A stretch of DNA of 27,533 bases from Candidatus Aenigmatarchaeota archaeon (lineage in GTDB: Archaea; Aenigmatarchaeota; Aenigmatarchaeia; QMZP01), in the NCBI GenBank assembly GCA_015520105.1, contig WAQT01000022.1, forward strand, positions 1 through 27,533, in the 5' to 3' direction. Position numbers and translations under genes: made by a program. Under the pieces are notes generated by a model. That model was not told where the DNA came from, ran no database searches, and was given only the letters and a program-made list of their open reading frames with translations. This document shows, piece by piece, positions 14,533 through 22,050 of the stretch (positions are counted from its first letter, which is position 1; each line of letters starts with the position of its first letter).

Positions 14533-14643
14533 GCTATATTATTGTCAGGCATGCTTATTAACAGTTACTCAGCTCAGGCGAGGAGGGACAGAATAAACAA
14601 AAACATAAAAATAGAATTCTGAGAAACCCGGTTCCTTATGGAA

Positions 14644-14784
14644 CTAGAACCTTCTCTTCTTGGCGTAGCAGTCCCTGCAGTACACAGGCCTGCCTTCAGT
14701 AGGCTTGAAGGGAACCTCGGTCTTCTTTCCGCAATCGGAACAGACCGCTTCGTGCATTTCCCTTTGCCATCTTCTGTTTTCCAT
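14644..14784 (-). CDS. 46-aa zinc-ribbon protein
   Basis: A short gene encoding MENRRWQREMHEAVCSDCG then KKTEVPFKPTEGRPVYCRDC and a basic tail YAKKRRF. Two CxxC pairs (C15/C18, C36/C39) separated by 17 residues with VPFKPTEGRPVYC match the small CxxC-x17-CxxC zinc proteins common in DPANN archaea and candidate phyla bacteria, whose role is unknown; the basic ends suggest nucleic-acid binding. A GAAGGAG ribosome binding site lies about 8 nt before the ATG. A TATA element TTTATAAA (14866-14873) predicts a leader near 60 nt. Confidence 0.8.
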   Translation of the reverse strand: MENRRWQREMHEAVCSDCGKKTEVPFKPTEGRPVYCRDCYAKKRRF

Positions 14785-14920
14785 ACTAAAACTCCTTCTT
14801 TTGAACAGCATACTCCGAACAGCCAGAAGCAGCTCTTGATATGCCCTTCATAATGGGGGCAGCGGTTTATAAAGGTTTGCAGGGGGTTCAAGGTATGTTT
14901 TTTCCTGTCCAGAGAATTGA

Positions 14921-14960
14921 AACATCGGGAAACAGCAGAATATCAGGATGAACCGATGTT
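14921..14960. repeat. 8-bp inverted repeat just past tRNA-Lys 3' end
   Basis: AACATCGG (14921-14928) and CCGATGTT (14953-14960) are perfect inverted copies with a 24-nt loop, beginning 8 nt beyond the discriminator base of tRNA-Lys on its transcribed strand. It could be a 3' trailer hairpin or terminator of the tRNA transcript. Confidence 0.5.
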
Positions 14961-14967
14961 ATAGGCA

Positions 14968-15112
14968 TGGGCCCGGAGGGATTCGAATTCGAGAGACAAA
15001 AGGTTTCCCTTGAGTCTTCCCTCGACACCCCGGTTAAGAGCTTCACCATATCATCCATGGAGTCAGAAAGCTCCGATATGCGGGTGCTCTGACCAGACTG
15101 AGCTACGGGCCC
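14968..15112 (-). tRNA. tRNA-Lys(CUU) with introns at 30/31 and 53/54
   Basis: Acceptor GGGCCCG (15106-15112) pairs with CGGGCCC plus discriminator A (14968-14975); D-arm is GCTC-AGTCTGGTCA-GAGC. Intron 1 (15042-15080, 39 nt) lies inside the anticodon stem at 30/31. Its BHB is complete: outer helix AGAG/CTCT, bulges CGC and AAG, central helix CACC/GGTG, inner helix ATATC/GATAT. Intron 2 (14988-15018, 31 nt) is at 53/54 with helix CGAG/CTCG, bulges GGA and AAT and inner helix AGAC/GTCT. Removing both gives anticodon stem CCCGG/CCGGG, loop CTCTTAA (CUU), T-stem GAGGG/CCCTC and T-loop TTCGAAT, a normal 75-nt tRNA-Lys. TTTATAAAT at 15136-15144 is a good TATA element about 28 nt upstream. CCA is not encoded. 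Confidence 0.95.
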
Positions 15113-15144
15113 TGCAAGAGCATTCGTTTTGATTATTTATAAAC

Positions 15145-15954
15145 TTAACCGAAATCGTAGCCAAGCCGCTCGAAAATCTTCTTCATCTCGAGGGAGTCCT
15201 TCCAGGTTACCGGGCTCTCTGATATTATCGTGGCGCTTATCTTCCTCTCGAGAATCTCCTTTGCGAGAGGCTCGAAAGGCGGCTTGTTGCTCGCTATCAC
15301 GATGTGGTTCCTCTCGCCCGCAAGCGTCCACTCAATCCCGGAGAAGTGTATCTGGAGGTGCCTCGGCCTCAGCCTCTCCTCTATCATGTCCAGGATTCCG
15401 GCGTAGTCTATGCTTCCCCTGTTCCGGGCGTAGAGATGCGCAAAGTCCACGCAGAAGGAGCAACCGGTCTCCTCAGAGAGCAGGAGTATCTCCTCGAGGC
15501 TTCCGTACGCGGAATGCTTTCCCGTGGTCTCTGGAGCGAGTCTGACGTTCCATTTCCTTCTTTTTATCTCCTCCTGCATCCTGATGACAGCCTCTCTCAC
15601 GATTTCATGGACCTCTTCCTTGGATTTCTTACCGAAATATGCGGGGTGGAAAACTATCTCCCTCGCCCCGAGGTGGTGACCCCTCTCGCAGGAGTCCAGT
15701 ATCCTTTTGACAGAGGCCTCCCTCTTCTCCCTCTCATCCGAGGCGAGGTTTATGTAATAGGGAGCATGTACGGAGAGTTCTATTCCCAATTCCTTCGCGA
15801 GTGCTCCGCACTCCCTCGCAAGGTCGTTTCCCATCTTCACCCCCCTGACGAACTCCACCTCCATTGCCTGAAGACCCATCTCCTTCACAGCCCTTATGCC
15901 CTCAAGGGTGGACGCCGCAGGGGAGCCGGCAGGGCCGAGTTTTATCGAGAACAT
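15145..15954 (-). CDS. nfo: endonuclease IV-family (AP endonuclease 2) TIM-barrel protein
   Basis: 269 aa. Endonuclease IV cuts DNA at abasic sites. The trinuclear zinc ligands of the family can be matched: H63 (SVHAPYY), H103 (FHPAYFG), E142 (PETTGK), D170 and H173 (CVDFAH), H203 (QIHFSG), E214/H217 (GERNH, where E. coli has Asp-x-His) and E246 (ISESP). This supports an active metal-dependent enzyme, although xylose-isomerase-like family members can have other roles. The ATG follows a TATA-like TTTTATAG (15981-15988) by about 27 nt. The gene is upstream of tRNA-Lys on the same strand, and the tRNA promoter abuts its 3' end. Confidence 0.88.
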   Translation of the reverse strand: MFSIKLGPAGSPAASTLEGIRAVKEMGLQAMEVEFVRGVKMGNDLARECGALAKELGIELSVHAPYYINLASDEREKREASVKRILDSCERGHHLGAREIVFHPAYFGKKSKEEVHEIVREAVIRMQEEIKRRKWNVRLAPETTGKHSAYGSLEEILLLSEETGCSFCVDFAHLYARNRGSIDYAGILDMIEERLRPRHLQIHFSGIEWTLAGERNHIVIASNKPPFEPLAKEILERKISATIISESPVTWKDSLEMKKIFERLGYDFG

Positions 15955-16016
15955 GCCATCACCAAGAAAATACGTTAAGGTTTTATAGAATTGTCGGGCA
16001 GGAATAAATTATTTGG

Positions 16017-16175
16017 TCAGAACGCGATGAACTTGAGAGCCAGAACGAGGGAGAAGAGGGCTATCGCGGCCCCGACGACGTACTCGGGCTTTATCTTTAT
16101 CGCGCTCTCCACATCGCTGTACACCATAAGGCCCGCAGTTGACTGGGGCATCCTTATCTTGTCCTTCTTCGCCAT
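16017..16175 (-). CDS. secG: preprotein translocase Sec61-beta subunit
   Basis: 52 aa, MAKKDKIRMPQSTAGLMVYS onward, then DVESAIKIKPEYVVGAAIAL and one membrane helix ending FIAF. The MPQSTAGLM...Y.D.E..IKI.P box and single C-terminal helix are the archaeal Sec61-beta signature. It is a peripheral subunit of the SecYE channel. TATTTAAATA (16196-16205) is centred about 26 nt before the ATG, so the mRNA is leaderless. Confidence 0.95.
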   Translation of the reverse strand: MAKKDKIRMPQSTAGLMVYSDVESAIKIKPEYVVGAAIALFSLVLALKFIAF

Positions 16176-16221
16176 GTATTAGAATACGCGCGCAGTATTT
16201 AAATATTGCTGCGCTCCCTTC

Positions 16222-18687
16222 TCATATCTTAACCCTTCTCAAGAGATTGGCGTTCGCGACCACTGTTATGGAAGAAGAGGCCATTGCTATCTCAGCTATC
16301 ACCGGGTGGAGGACGCCCATGACAGCGAGCGGGATTGCCGCAATGTTGTACGCGAACGCCCAGAAAAGGTTCTGACGTATCTTCCTGAACGCTGCTTTGG
16401 AGAGGTTTATTGCCTGCACAACCCCCCTGAGGCTTCCCTTTGCAAGAACGATGTCTCCGGCCTCGATTGCTATGTCTGTTCCGGTCCCTATCGCTATCCC
16501 CACATCGGCCTGCTTCAACGCCGGGGCATCGTTTATCCCGTCGCCCACAAAGGCCACCTTTCCCTCTTCCTGAAGCTCTCTTACCTTCCTGACCTTGTCC
16601 TCAGGCAGAACGTTAGCTATCACCTCCCGGATTCCGACCTCCCGGGCAATCGCCTTAGCAGTCCTCTCGTTGTCTCCCGTGACCATGACAGTCCTGTAGC
16701 CGCTCCTGTTCAGCTCCTTTATCGCCTGTGCGGAATCCTCCTTCACAGCGTCCGCTATCCCTATAACCCCGATAACCTTTCTGTTCTCTGAAACAACAAT
16801 GGCAGTGAATCCCCTCTCTTCAAAATCCTTTATTTTTTCCTCGAACCCGGCGAGAGGGATTCCCCTCTCCTTCATAAGGGCCTCGTTCCCTATAACAATG
16901 CGCTTTGTTCCGGCCTTTCCTTCCACCCCCCTGCCCCTGAGTATTCTGAATCCTTTCACGTTCACCACCCCAGTGAGTCCCATCTCCCTTGCCTTGTTAA
17001 CCACTGCCTTTGACAGGGGATGTTCCGAAAGTTTCTCAAGGCCTGCGGCAACCTCCATAACACGCTTCTCGCTCCCCTTCGCGAATATCTCTCTCACCTC
17101 GGGTTTTCCCCTTGTTATTGTTCCGGTCTTGTCAAACACTATGATGCGGACATCCTTCATTGTCTGGATTGCCTCCCCCCTTCTTATAAGGATTCCGTTC
17201 CTTGCTCCCATTCCGGAGCTGACCATTAGAGCTGTAGGAGTTGCCAGACCAAGGGCGCAGGGGCACGCGATAACAAGGACAGCAATGGACGCGAACAGGG
17301 CAAGAGCTACGGTTCCGATATCAGGATTTATCCACGGCAGGAACGAGAAGAAGGAAGCGAGGGACTTCATCGTTTCCGGGAAGGAGAGCCATAAAACGAG
17401 GGTGGCAAGAGAGATTATCATCACTACGGGAACGAAGTATGCGGTCACCCTGTCCGCGAACTCCTGGATAGGGACGCTGCTTCCCTGGGCCTCCTCGACC
17501 AGCCTGATGATGTTAGCCAGAAAGGTGTCCTTTCCGACCCTGGTCGCCTTCACGTACAGTATTCCGTCCTGGTTCACTGTCGCTCCTATGACCGCGTCGC
17601 CCTTCCTCTTCTCCACAGGCAGGCTCTCCCCGGTTACCATGGACTCGTCAACAGAGCTTTCTCCTTTGACCACGGTTCCATCCGTGGGGATCTTCTCCCC
17701 GGGCTTCACGACCATGACGTCGCCGGGCCTCACTTCGGAGACAGAAATCTCCATCTCCTTTCCCTTCCTGACCACCACCGCGCTCTTCGCTCCGAGTTCA
17801 AGGAGCTTCCTTATCTCCTGCGACGCCCTTCCTCGAGCCTTCGCCTCCACGTAGCGGCCGGTGAGGTGGAAGGACATTATCATCGCTGCTATCGCAGCGT
17901 AGTTCTCCATGGGAAGAAACAGCCGCATAAATCCCGTTATGAATGCAACAAGCGTTCCCAGAGCGATCAGGAAATCCATATTGAACGCGAGGTATCTGGC
18001 GGACTTGAGACCGGATACGTACGTCCTCCTGCCGAAGTGAAAGAGGACGGGAGCAGCCGCAAGGATGAAGAGCCAGTTAATAAAAGGAACCCTGACTCCT
18101 GCAAACATCTCGGCAAACATGAGAACAGCGACGGGAAGGGAGAAGACCCATGCGCCGAGCATCCTTCTCTTGGCTTCTCTCATCTCCCTTATCTCCGCAT
18201 CCTCCTGCGTCAGGGATTCCGACTCCTCTCCCATGACTTTGTATCCTGCGCGCTCTATCGCCTTCCTTATCATCTCCTTCATCTCTTCAGGCCCCGAGTA
18301 GAGAACGTCAGCCTTGTGTGAGTTTATGTTCAGGGAGAGTTTCTTCACACCGTTCACGCTCCTGATTGCCTTCTCCACAACCATGGCGCAGTGTGGGTTG
18401 TCAAGCCCCTGGACAATGAAGACCACTCTTCTGTTCCCTGCGGTTCCGGCTTCTTCTCCTTTGCGTTCCGGCGCGTCCTCGCTGAGCGCCCTGTAATCGC
18501 CAACCCTGGAAACCGCTTCCGCAATACTGCTGTCGCTAACATCGCTCCCGGCTTCGACATAGAGCTTGTTCGCCGCAAAATTCACCTTCGCGTTTCTCAC
18601 TCCCTTCAGCTTCCGGACTGACTTCTCTATATTGACAGCGCAGCTGGCGCAGTGCATCCCCTCAATCCTATAGGTTTTCCTTGCCAT
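16222..18687 (-). CDS. copA: Cu+-exporting P-type ATPase
   Basis: 821 aa. N-terminal HMA domain 1 has GMHCASC (C13, C16). A second HMA-like domain (about 87-155) has GLDNPHC, with one Cys only. Eight membrane helices follow with VTGESLPV (actuator), the ion-binding VIACPCALGLATP, DKTGT (phosphorylated Asp), SEHPLSKA (HP motif), GDGINDAPALKQADVGIA, YN in helix 7 (FAYNIAAIP) and MASSS in helix 8. CPC plus YN plus MxxSS is the Cu+-selective (P1B-1) pattern. It protects against copper by export or delivers it outward. GGAGG lies a few nt before the ATG, and a TTTTTTAATA element near 18718-18730 can be its promoter. No CopZ chaperone or repressor is adjacent. Confidence 0.95.
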   Translation of the reverse strand: MARKTYRIEGMHCASCAVNIEKSVRKLKGVRNAKVNFAANKLYVEAGSDVSDSSIAEAVSRVGDYRALSEDAPERKGEEAGTAGNRRVVFIVQGLDNPHCAMVVEKAIRSVNGVKKLSLNINSHKADVLYSGPEEMKEMIRKAIERAGYKVMGEESESLTQEDAEIREMREAKRRMLGAWVFSLPVAVLMFAEMFAGVRVPFINWLFILAAAPVLFHFGRRTYVSGLKSARYLAFNMDFLIALGTLVAFITGFMRLFLPMENYAAIAAMIMSFHLTGRYVEAKARGRASQEIRKLLELGAKSAVVVRKGKEMEISVSEVRPGDVMVVKPGEKIPTDGTVVKGESSVDESMVTGESLPVEKRKGDAVIGATVNQDGILYVKATRVGKDTFLANIIRLVEEAQGSSVPIQEFADRVTAYFVPVVMIISLATLVLWLSFPETMKSLASFFSFLPWINPDIGTVALALFASIAVLVIACPCALGLATPTALMVSSGMGARNGILIRRGEAIQTMKDVRIIVFDKTGTITRGKPEVREIFAKGSEKRVMEVAAGLEKLSEHPLSKAVVNKAREMGLTGVVNVKGFRILRGRGVEGKAGTKRIVIGNEALMKERGIPLAGFEEKIKDFEERGFTAIVVSENRKVIGVIGIADAVKEDSAQAIKELNRSGYRTVMVTGDNERTAKAIAREVGIREVIANVLPEDKVRKVRELQEEGKVAFVGDGINDAPALKQADVGIAIGTGTDIAIEAGDIVLAKGSLRGVVQAINLSKAAFRKIRQNLFWAFAYNIAAIPLAVMGVLHPVIAEIAMASSSITVVANANLLRRVKI

Positions 18688-18770
18688 TCCCGGCCTCCCT
18701 GCATATAAAACTGAAACGCTTATTAAAAAACAGTATCAGACTGGTTTCAGCATGGGAATCCGGAATTGAG

Positions 18771-18887
18771 TCACATCACGAAGAGGTAGAGGCCAAGGAT
18801 TGCATGGCTTGCTGCCGGCCGAGAATGTTCGGTTTCCTGTGAAAGGAGTATCCCCAGAGGATTTCCGTAGCTTTCTATTCTTCTCAT
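18771..18887 (-). CDS. possible 38-aa small protein
   Basis: A short ORF between copA and RNase P RNA: MRRIESYGNPLGILLSQETE, then a tail ending AILGLYLFVM that is mildly hydrophobic. The only promoter hint is a weak TTTATT element about 30 nt upstream, inside the 3' boundary of the RNase P RNA gene. No family recognised. It may equally be non-coding spacer or the 3' trailer of RNase P RNA. Confidence 0.25.
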   Translation of the reverse strand: MRRIESYGNPLGILLSQETEHSRPAASHAILGLYLFVM

Positions 18888-18920
18888 AAAATAAGCAAGT
18901 ATTGGAAAATGAAGAATAAA

Positions 18921-19243
18921 TGTGTGCCGGGAATAGCCCGCTTTCTGTGACCCCGCACCCTGTTCCGGGGTGTTGGGGCAACGGCATCTGTCTGAGCGCG
19001 AACGCTTGCATCCGTGGTCAGCAGGCACGTCTCATCCCGGCTTTCCGTCCGCGCTCGGCGTATTTCCCGCGTTGCCGCGGTGCTTCCGCCTCATTGCTCA
19101 GGAACCCGGGTGGGTTTCTGCTCCTGCTGCAGGCATCTCTGCCTCCGCCTTTCAGCGGCGCACTGCCCTGCAAAAGGGCTGGATGAGCGGAGCTTCCTCC
19201 CCGGAGGTTTCACCCTTCAGGGAAGCCGTTTACCCGGCTCACA
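18921..19243 (-). ncRNA. rnpB: RNase P RNA
   Basis: About 323 nt. The ends form helix P1: TGTGAGCCGGG (19233-19243 on the minus strand) pairs with CCCGGCACACA (18921-18931) with one A-A mismatch. Universal segments appear in order: CR-I GGGGAGGAAGCTCCGC (around 19187-19202), CR-IV AAACCCACCCGGG with downstream GAGCAA (about 19094-19116), and CR-V ACAGAAAGCGGGCTAT (18933-18948), whose end pairs back toward CR-I to form P4. It is the catalytic RNA that trims tRNA 5' leaders. The TATA element GGTTTATAAAT (19262-19272) overlaps the last codons of the upstream histidine kinase gene and is about 25 nt before the predicted 5' end. Confidence 0.9.
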
Positions 19244-19264
19244 GAACAGTGTTGAAACTCCGGT

Positions 19265-20353
19265 TTATAAATCTTCCGGAACGTATTTCGGGTGCGTGAA
19301 AAGCACGTTCACCCCTTCCTTTCTTCCCTTCTCCACCCAGATGTCGCCCCCGAGCCTGTTCATTATTATCTTCACGTTGTAGAGGCCTAGACCGAGGCCT
19401 TTCTGCCCGCTCCTCTTCGCCCTCTCCCCTCTCCTGAACCTCTGGAACATGCTGTCTATGAATTCGTCCTCGAGAGGGGGTCCGTCGTTGTATACGTTCA
19501 GAAGTATGTGCGTCTCCGAGAACTCGGGATTCGCTCCGTAAGTCATCCTTGTTTCCCCGTATTTCGCCGCGTTGTGGAAGAGGTTCCAAACAACCAATTT
19601 TAGCAGTGCGGAGTTTGTGTAAATCTCTATGCTCTCTGTGAGGCTTCTCTGGTGGTCTATTGTCATGGGAGGCCTGTCATACCTCTCTATGAAATATCCG
19701 GAAGTGCTCTTGAGGGCGGGGGCGATTACATCCCTGTAGAGATTGCACACCCTCTTTTCTATCGGCCTCTCCTGCTCAAGCTTCTGCATCCAGAGAAGGT
19801 CCCTGACGTTCTCCTCAAGCTGCGTGGCGTTCTCATATATAATACCGGCGTACTCCTCCATCTCGGTGCCTTCAGCCTTTCTCTTTATAAGGTTCGCGAA
19901 CCCTCCTATCGTGGACAGCGGGCTCATAATCTCGTGCATTATTATGCCTATGTTATCCTGCAGTATTCTCTTTTCTGCCGTGACATGGCTCTCGTCCCTG
20001 AACACTGTGACGATATAACCTCCTGTCCTGACTGCCTCAACATGAAGGTGAAGTTCATCCGAAACCTTAAGAGGCACGCTGTCCATGTGCCTGAGGAATC
20101 TTTCCCTCTTTCCTGAAAGCATCTCTTCGTATTTCCTGATATAGTTCTCTTTCATGCGGCCAGAGAAGTGCCACCTCTCTACGTAGTCCTCTATACCAAT
20201 GCCCACGTCTTCCGGATAGAGCTCAACCCCTATGAGCGGGGAGAGTTCGGAATTCTCGTAGGAGTGTATTCTTCCCTCTCCGTTGAGCACGAAGAGATGC
20301 GGCTCCATCCTGTCAGCGACATCCCTGTCCTCCTCGAAAAAGTATTTATCCAT
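19265..20353 (-). CDS. soluble PAS-type sensor histidine kinase
   Basis: 362 aa with no membrane segment. Residues 1-120 are PAS-like (HLFVLNGEGRIHSYE...SPLIGVEL). The H-box is IMHEIMSPLSTIGGFANL with phospho-acceptor H140, then a two-helix dimerisation domain. The HATPase domain has the N-box LVVWNLFHNAAKYGE, NDGPPLEDEFI (G1) and GLGLGLYNVKIIMNRLGGDIWVE (G2). All catalytic residues look intact. No response regulator is adjacent, so it is an orphan kinase sensing a cytoplasmic signal. CTTTATATGC (20381-20390) is a TATA element giving a leader of only a few nt. Its 3' end contains the RNase P RNA promoter. Confidence 0.92.
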   Translation of the reverse strand: MDKYFFEEDRDVADRMEPHLFVLNGEGRIHSYENSELSPLIGVELYPEDVGIGIEDYVERWHFSGRMKENYIRKYEEMLSGKRERFLRHMDSVPLKVSDELHLHVEAVRTGGYIVTVFRDESHVTAEKRILQDNIGIIMHEIMSPLSTIGGFANLIKRKAEGTEMEEYAGIIYENATQLEENVRDLLWMQKLEQERPIEKRVCNLYRDVIAPALKSTSGYFIERYDRPPMTIDHQRSLTESIEIYTNSALLKLVVWNLFHNAAKYGETRMTYGANPEFSETHILLNVYNDGPPLEDEFIDSMFQRFRRGERAKRSGQKGLGLGLYNVKIIMNRLGGDIWVEKGRKEGVNVLFTHPKYVPEDL

Positions 20354-20399
20354 GTTATCGTTTCAGTCTGTAAGAGAAAGCTTTATATGCGTTACGAAT

Positions 20400-21695
20400 T
20401 CACGCGAACAGGTCGAAAAGAAACACAAGAATCATCACCGGAGGTATGACGTACTTCAGGAGGAATATTGCGGCCCCGGAGAGGTCCAGGCCGAGGAGTC
20501 TCCTGAAATCGAAGAGCTTTCTCCTGTAAAACCATGTGATGGAGAGGGAGAGCGCGGCGGCTGACAGCAGGAGCAGGGAACCGAACGTGACGTCCATAAA
20601 GTCTATGAACGGCATTCCAAGAACAGACGTCCCGCTGTCGTAGAAACTCAGCGCTGAGGGAACGCCCATGAAGAAGACAGCAAATGAAAGGAGGCCTACG
20701 GATTTCATCCTGCTCCATCCAAGCTCGTCTATCATTCCGGAAACCCCGACCTCGAGTATGGACACAGCGGACGTTATGGCTGCTATGAAGAGAAGGAGGA
20801 AAAAGAGCGTTCCGAGAATGAGGCCGAAAGGCATGGACTGGAATACCTGAGGGAGGGAGACGAAACTGAGTTCGGTTCCGGATGCGGGGTCAAGCCCGAA
20901 CGTGAACACTATGGGGAAGACCATAAGCCCTCCGAGCAGCGCTATCGCGGTGTCCGCTCCGGCAATCTGGAGGGAGTATTTGGGTATGTTCCTCCTTCTT
21001 CCGAGATAGCTGCCGTACGTCAGGAGGATCCCATAGCCTACTGAAAGGGAGAAGAAGGCCTGGCTTATTCCCATCACCCAGGTCTGCGGTTTTGCCAGAT
21101 AGGAGAAGTCCGGGGTGAGGTAGAAGGAGAGTCCCTTTGAAAGGCCGGGAAGGGTGAGAGAGTTCAGGACAAGAATACCGAGAACGAGCATGAAGACGGG
21201 CATCATTATCATCGAGGTCTTCTCTATGCCGTGCTTTATTCCCCTGAGCACTATTGCCGATGTTATGGCAAGCGCTGCTGCGAAGAAGAGAAGAGGGTAG
21301 AGGCCTGACACGAAGCTGTGGAATTCGGGATAGGAGGAGAAGGAAAAAAGGAAGTATGCGAGTGTCCAGCCCGAGACCACGAGGTAGTAGCTCAGTATCG
21401 CTGTGGAAAGAACAAGGGGCATGAGGCCCACAGGCCATAATCTTTTGTCTATCCTTCTCATAGCGGTCATCACCGAGCCCCTGAACTTCCTGCCGGTGTA
21501 GAATTCCAGAAGCATAAGTGGCAGGGCAAAGACAACGACGCCTATGAGATATGGAATCAGGAAGGCTCCCCCGCCGTTCATGCCGACCATGTAGGGGAAT
21601 CTCCAGATGTTTCCAAGACCTACCGCAGAGCCTATTGCGGCAAAGAGGAATCCCAGTCTTGACCACTCCTCCCTTGTCACCACAGAAGCTGGCAT
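20400..21695 (-). CDS. sodium-dependent neurotransmitter:sodium symporter family transporter
   Basis: 431 aa with about 11 membrane helices. The first helix carries the family sodium/substrate site AIGSAVGLGNIWRFPYMVGM followed by NGGGAFLIPY, and helix 6 has the unwound ISQAFFSLSVGYGI segment. Such LeuT-fold proteins import amino acids or similar solutes with Na+. The length and 11-helix layout match the shorter prokaryotic members that lack helix 12. A TATA element TAATAAATTG (about 21718-21727) read leftward is 26-28 nt before the ATG, so the mRNA is leaderless. The substrate cannot be read from sequence. Confidence 0.93.
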   Translation of the reverse strand: MPASVVTREEWSRLGFLFAAIGSAVGLGNIWRFPYMVGMNGGGAFLIPYLIGVVVFALPLMLLEFYTGRKFRGSVMTAMRRIDKRLWPVGLMPLVLSTAILSYYLVVSGWTLAYFLFSFSSYPEFHSFVSGLYPLLFFAAALAITSAIVLRGIKHGIEKTSMIMMPVFMLVLGILVLNSLTLPGLSKGLSFYLTPDFSYLAKPQTWVMGISQAFFSLSVGYGILLTYGSYLGRRRNIPKYSLQIAGADTAIALLGGLMVFPIVFTFGLDPASGTELSFVSLPQVFQSMPFGLILGTLFFLLLFIAAITSAVSILEVGVSGMIDELGWSRMKSVGLLSFAVFFMGVPSALSFYDSGTSVLGMPFIDFMDVTFGSLLLLSAAALSLSITWFYRRKLFDFRRLLGLDLSGAAIFLLKYVIPPVMILVFLFDLFA

Positions 21696-21776
21696 GATTA
21701 GATTATTGTTTCAGGTTCCTAATAAATTGAAGAATTAAAGGAAAAGGAATCTGAGGTTGAGGAGAAGGGAGTCTAG

Positions 21777-21980
21777 ATGGGACAGCTCCTTCTCTATCCT
21801 TGTGTGGATGGGTTCGGGGCCTCTTTCCGCCGGTACGGATTCATTGACCCCCGGTGGCTTTGGCAGGAGGGAAACATTCATTGGACATCACCTGTTTTAG
21901 GAGGCCAATATCCTGCGCATCAGGAAGGAATATCGGCCACCCGAAGGTGTCAGGCCCCTTTATTTAGGAGGCCTTTGATA
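21777..21980 (-). ncRNA. candidate structured RNA between cdc6 and the symporter
   Basis: The 350-nt spacer 21700-22050 has no convincing gene but folds extensively on the minus strand. AGGGGCC (21952-21958 region) can pair with GGCCCC (21816-21822) to close a domain. Inside it are a UUCG hairpin CACC-TTCG-GGTG, a 10-bp stem CCGATATTCCT/AGGATATTGG, and CCACCGG/CCGGCGG. GGTTTATATCC (plus strand 21998-22008) is a TATA-like element about 25 nt before the predicted 5' end. TTTAGGAGGCC occurs twice on the plus strand (21896-21906 and 21963-21973). It lacks the hallmark bases of SRP RNA and RNase P RNA. Strand and ends are uncertain. Confidence 0.35.
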
Positions 21981-22050
21981 ATAGCTTCTTTCAGAAGGAT
22001 ATAAACCTAACCGGAGCGGGTTTCCGGTGTTCCGATGTTCCGGCATCTTA

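Noticed and set aside
14785..14851. 21-codon ORF directly upstream of the zinc-ribbon gene
   Set aside because: The transcription start predicted from the TATA box at 14866-14873 (near 14844) lies downstream of its ATG, so it is probably not translated.
21777..22004. Plus-strand 75-codon ORF in the cdc6-symporter spacer
   Set aside because: Composition is not protein-like, there is no ribosome binding site or well-placed TATA box, and the sequence is better explained by RNA stems.
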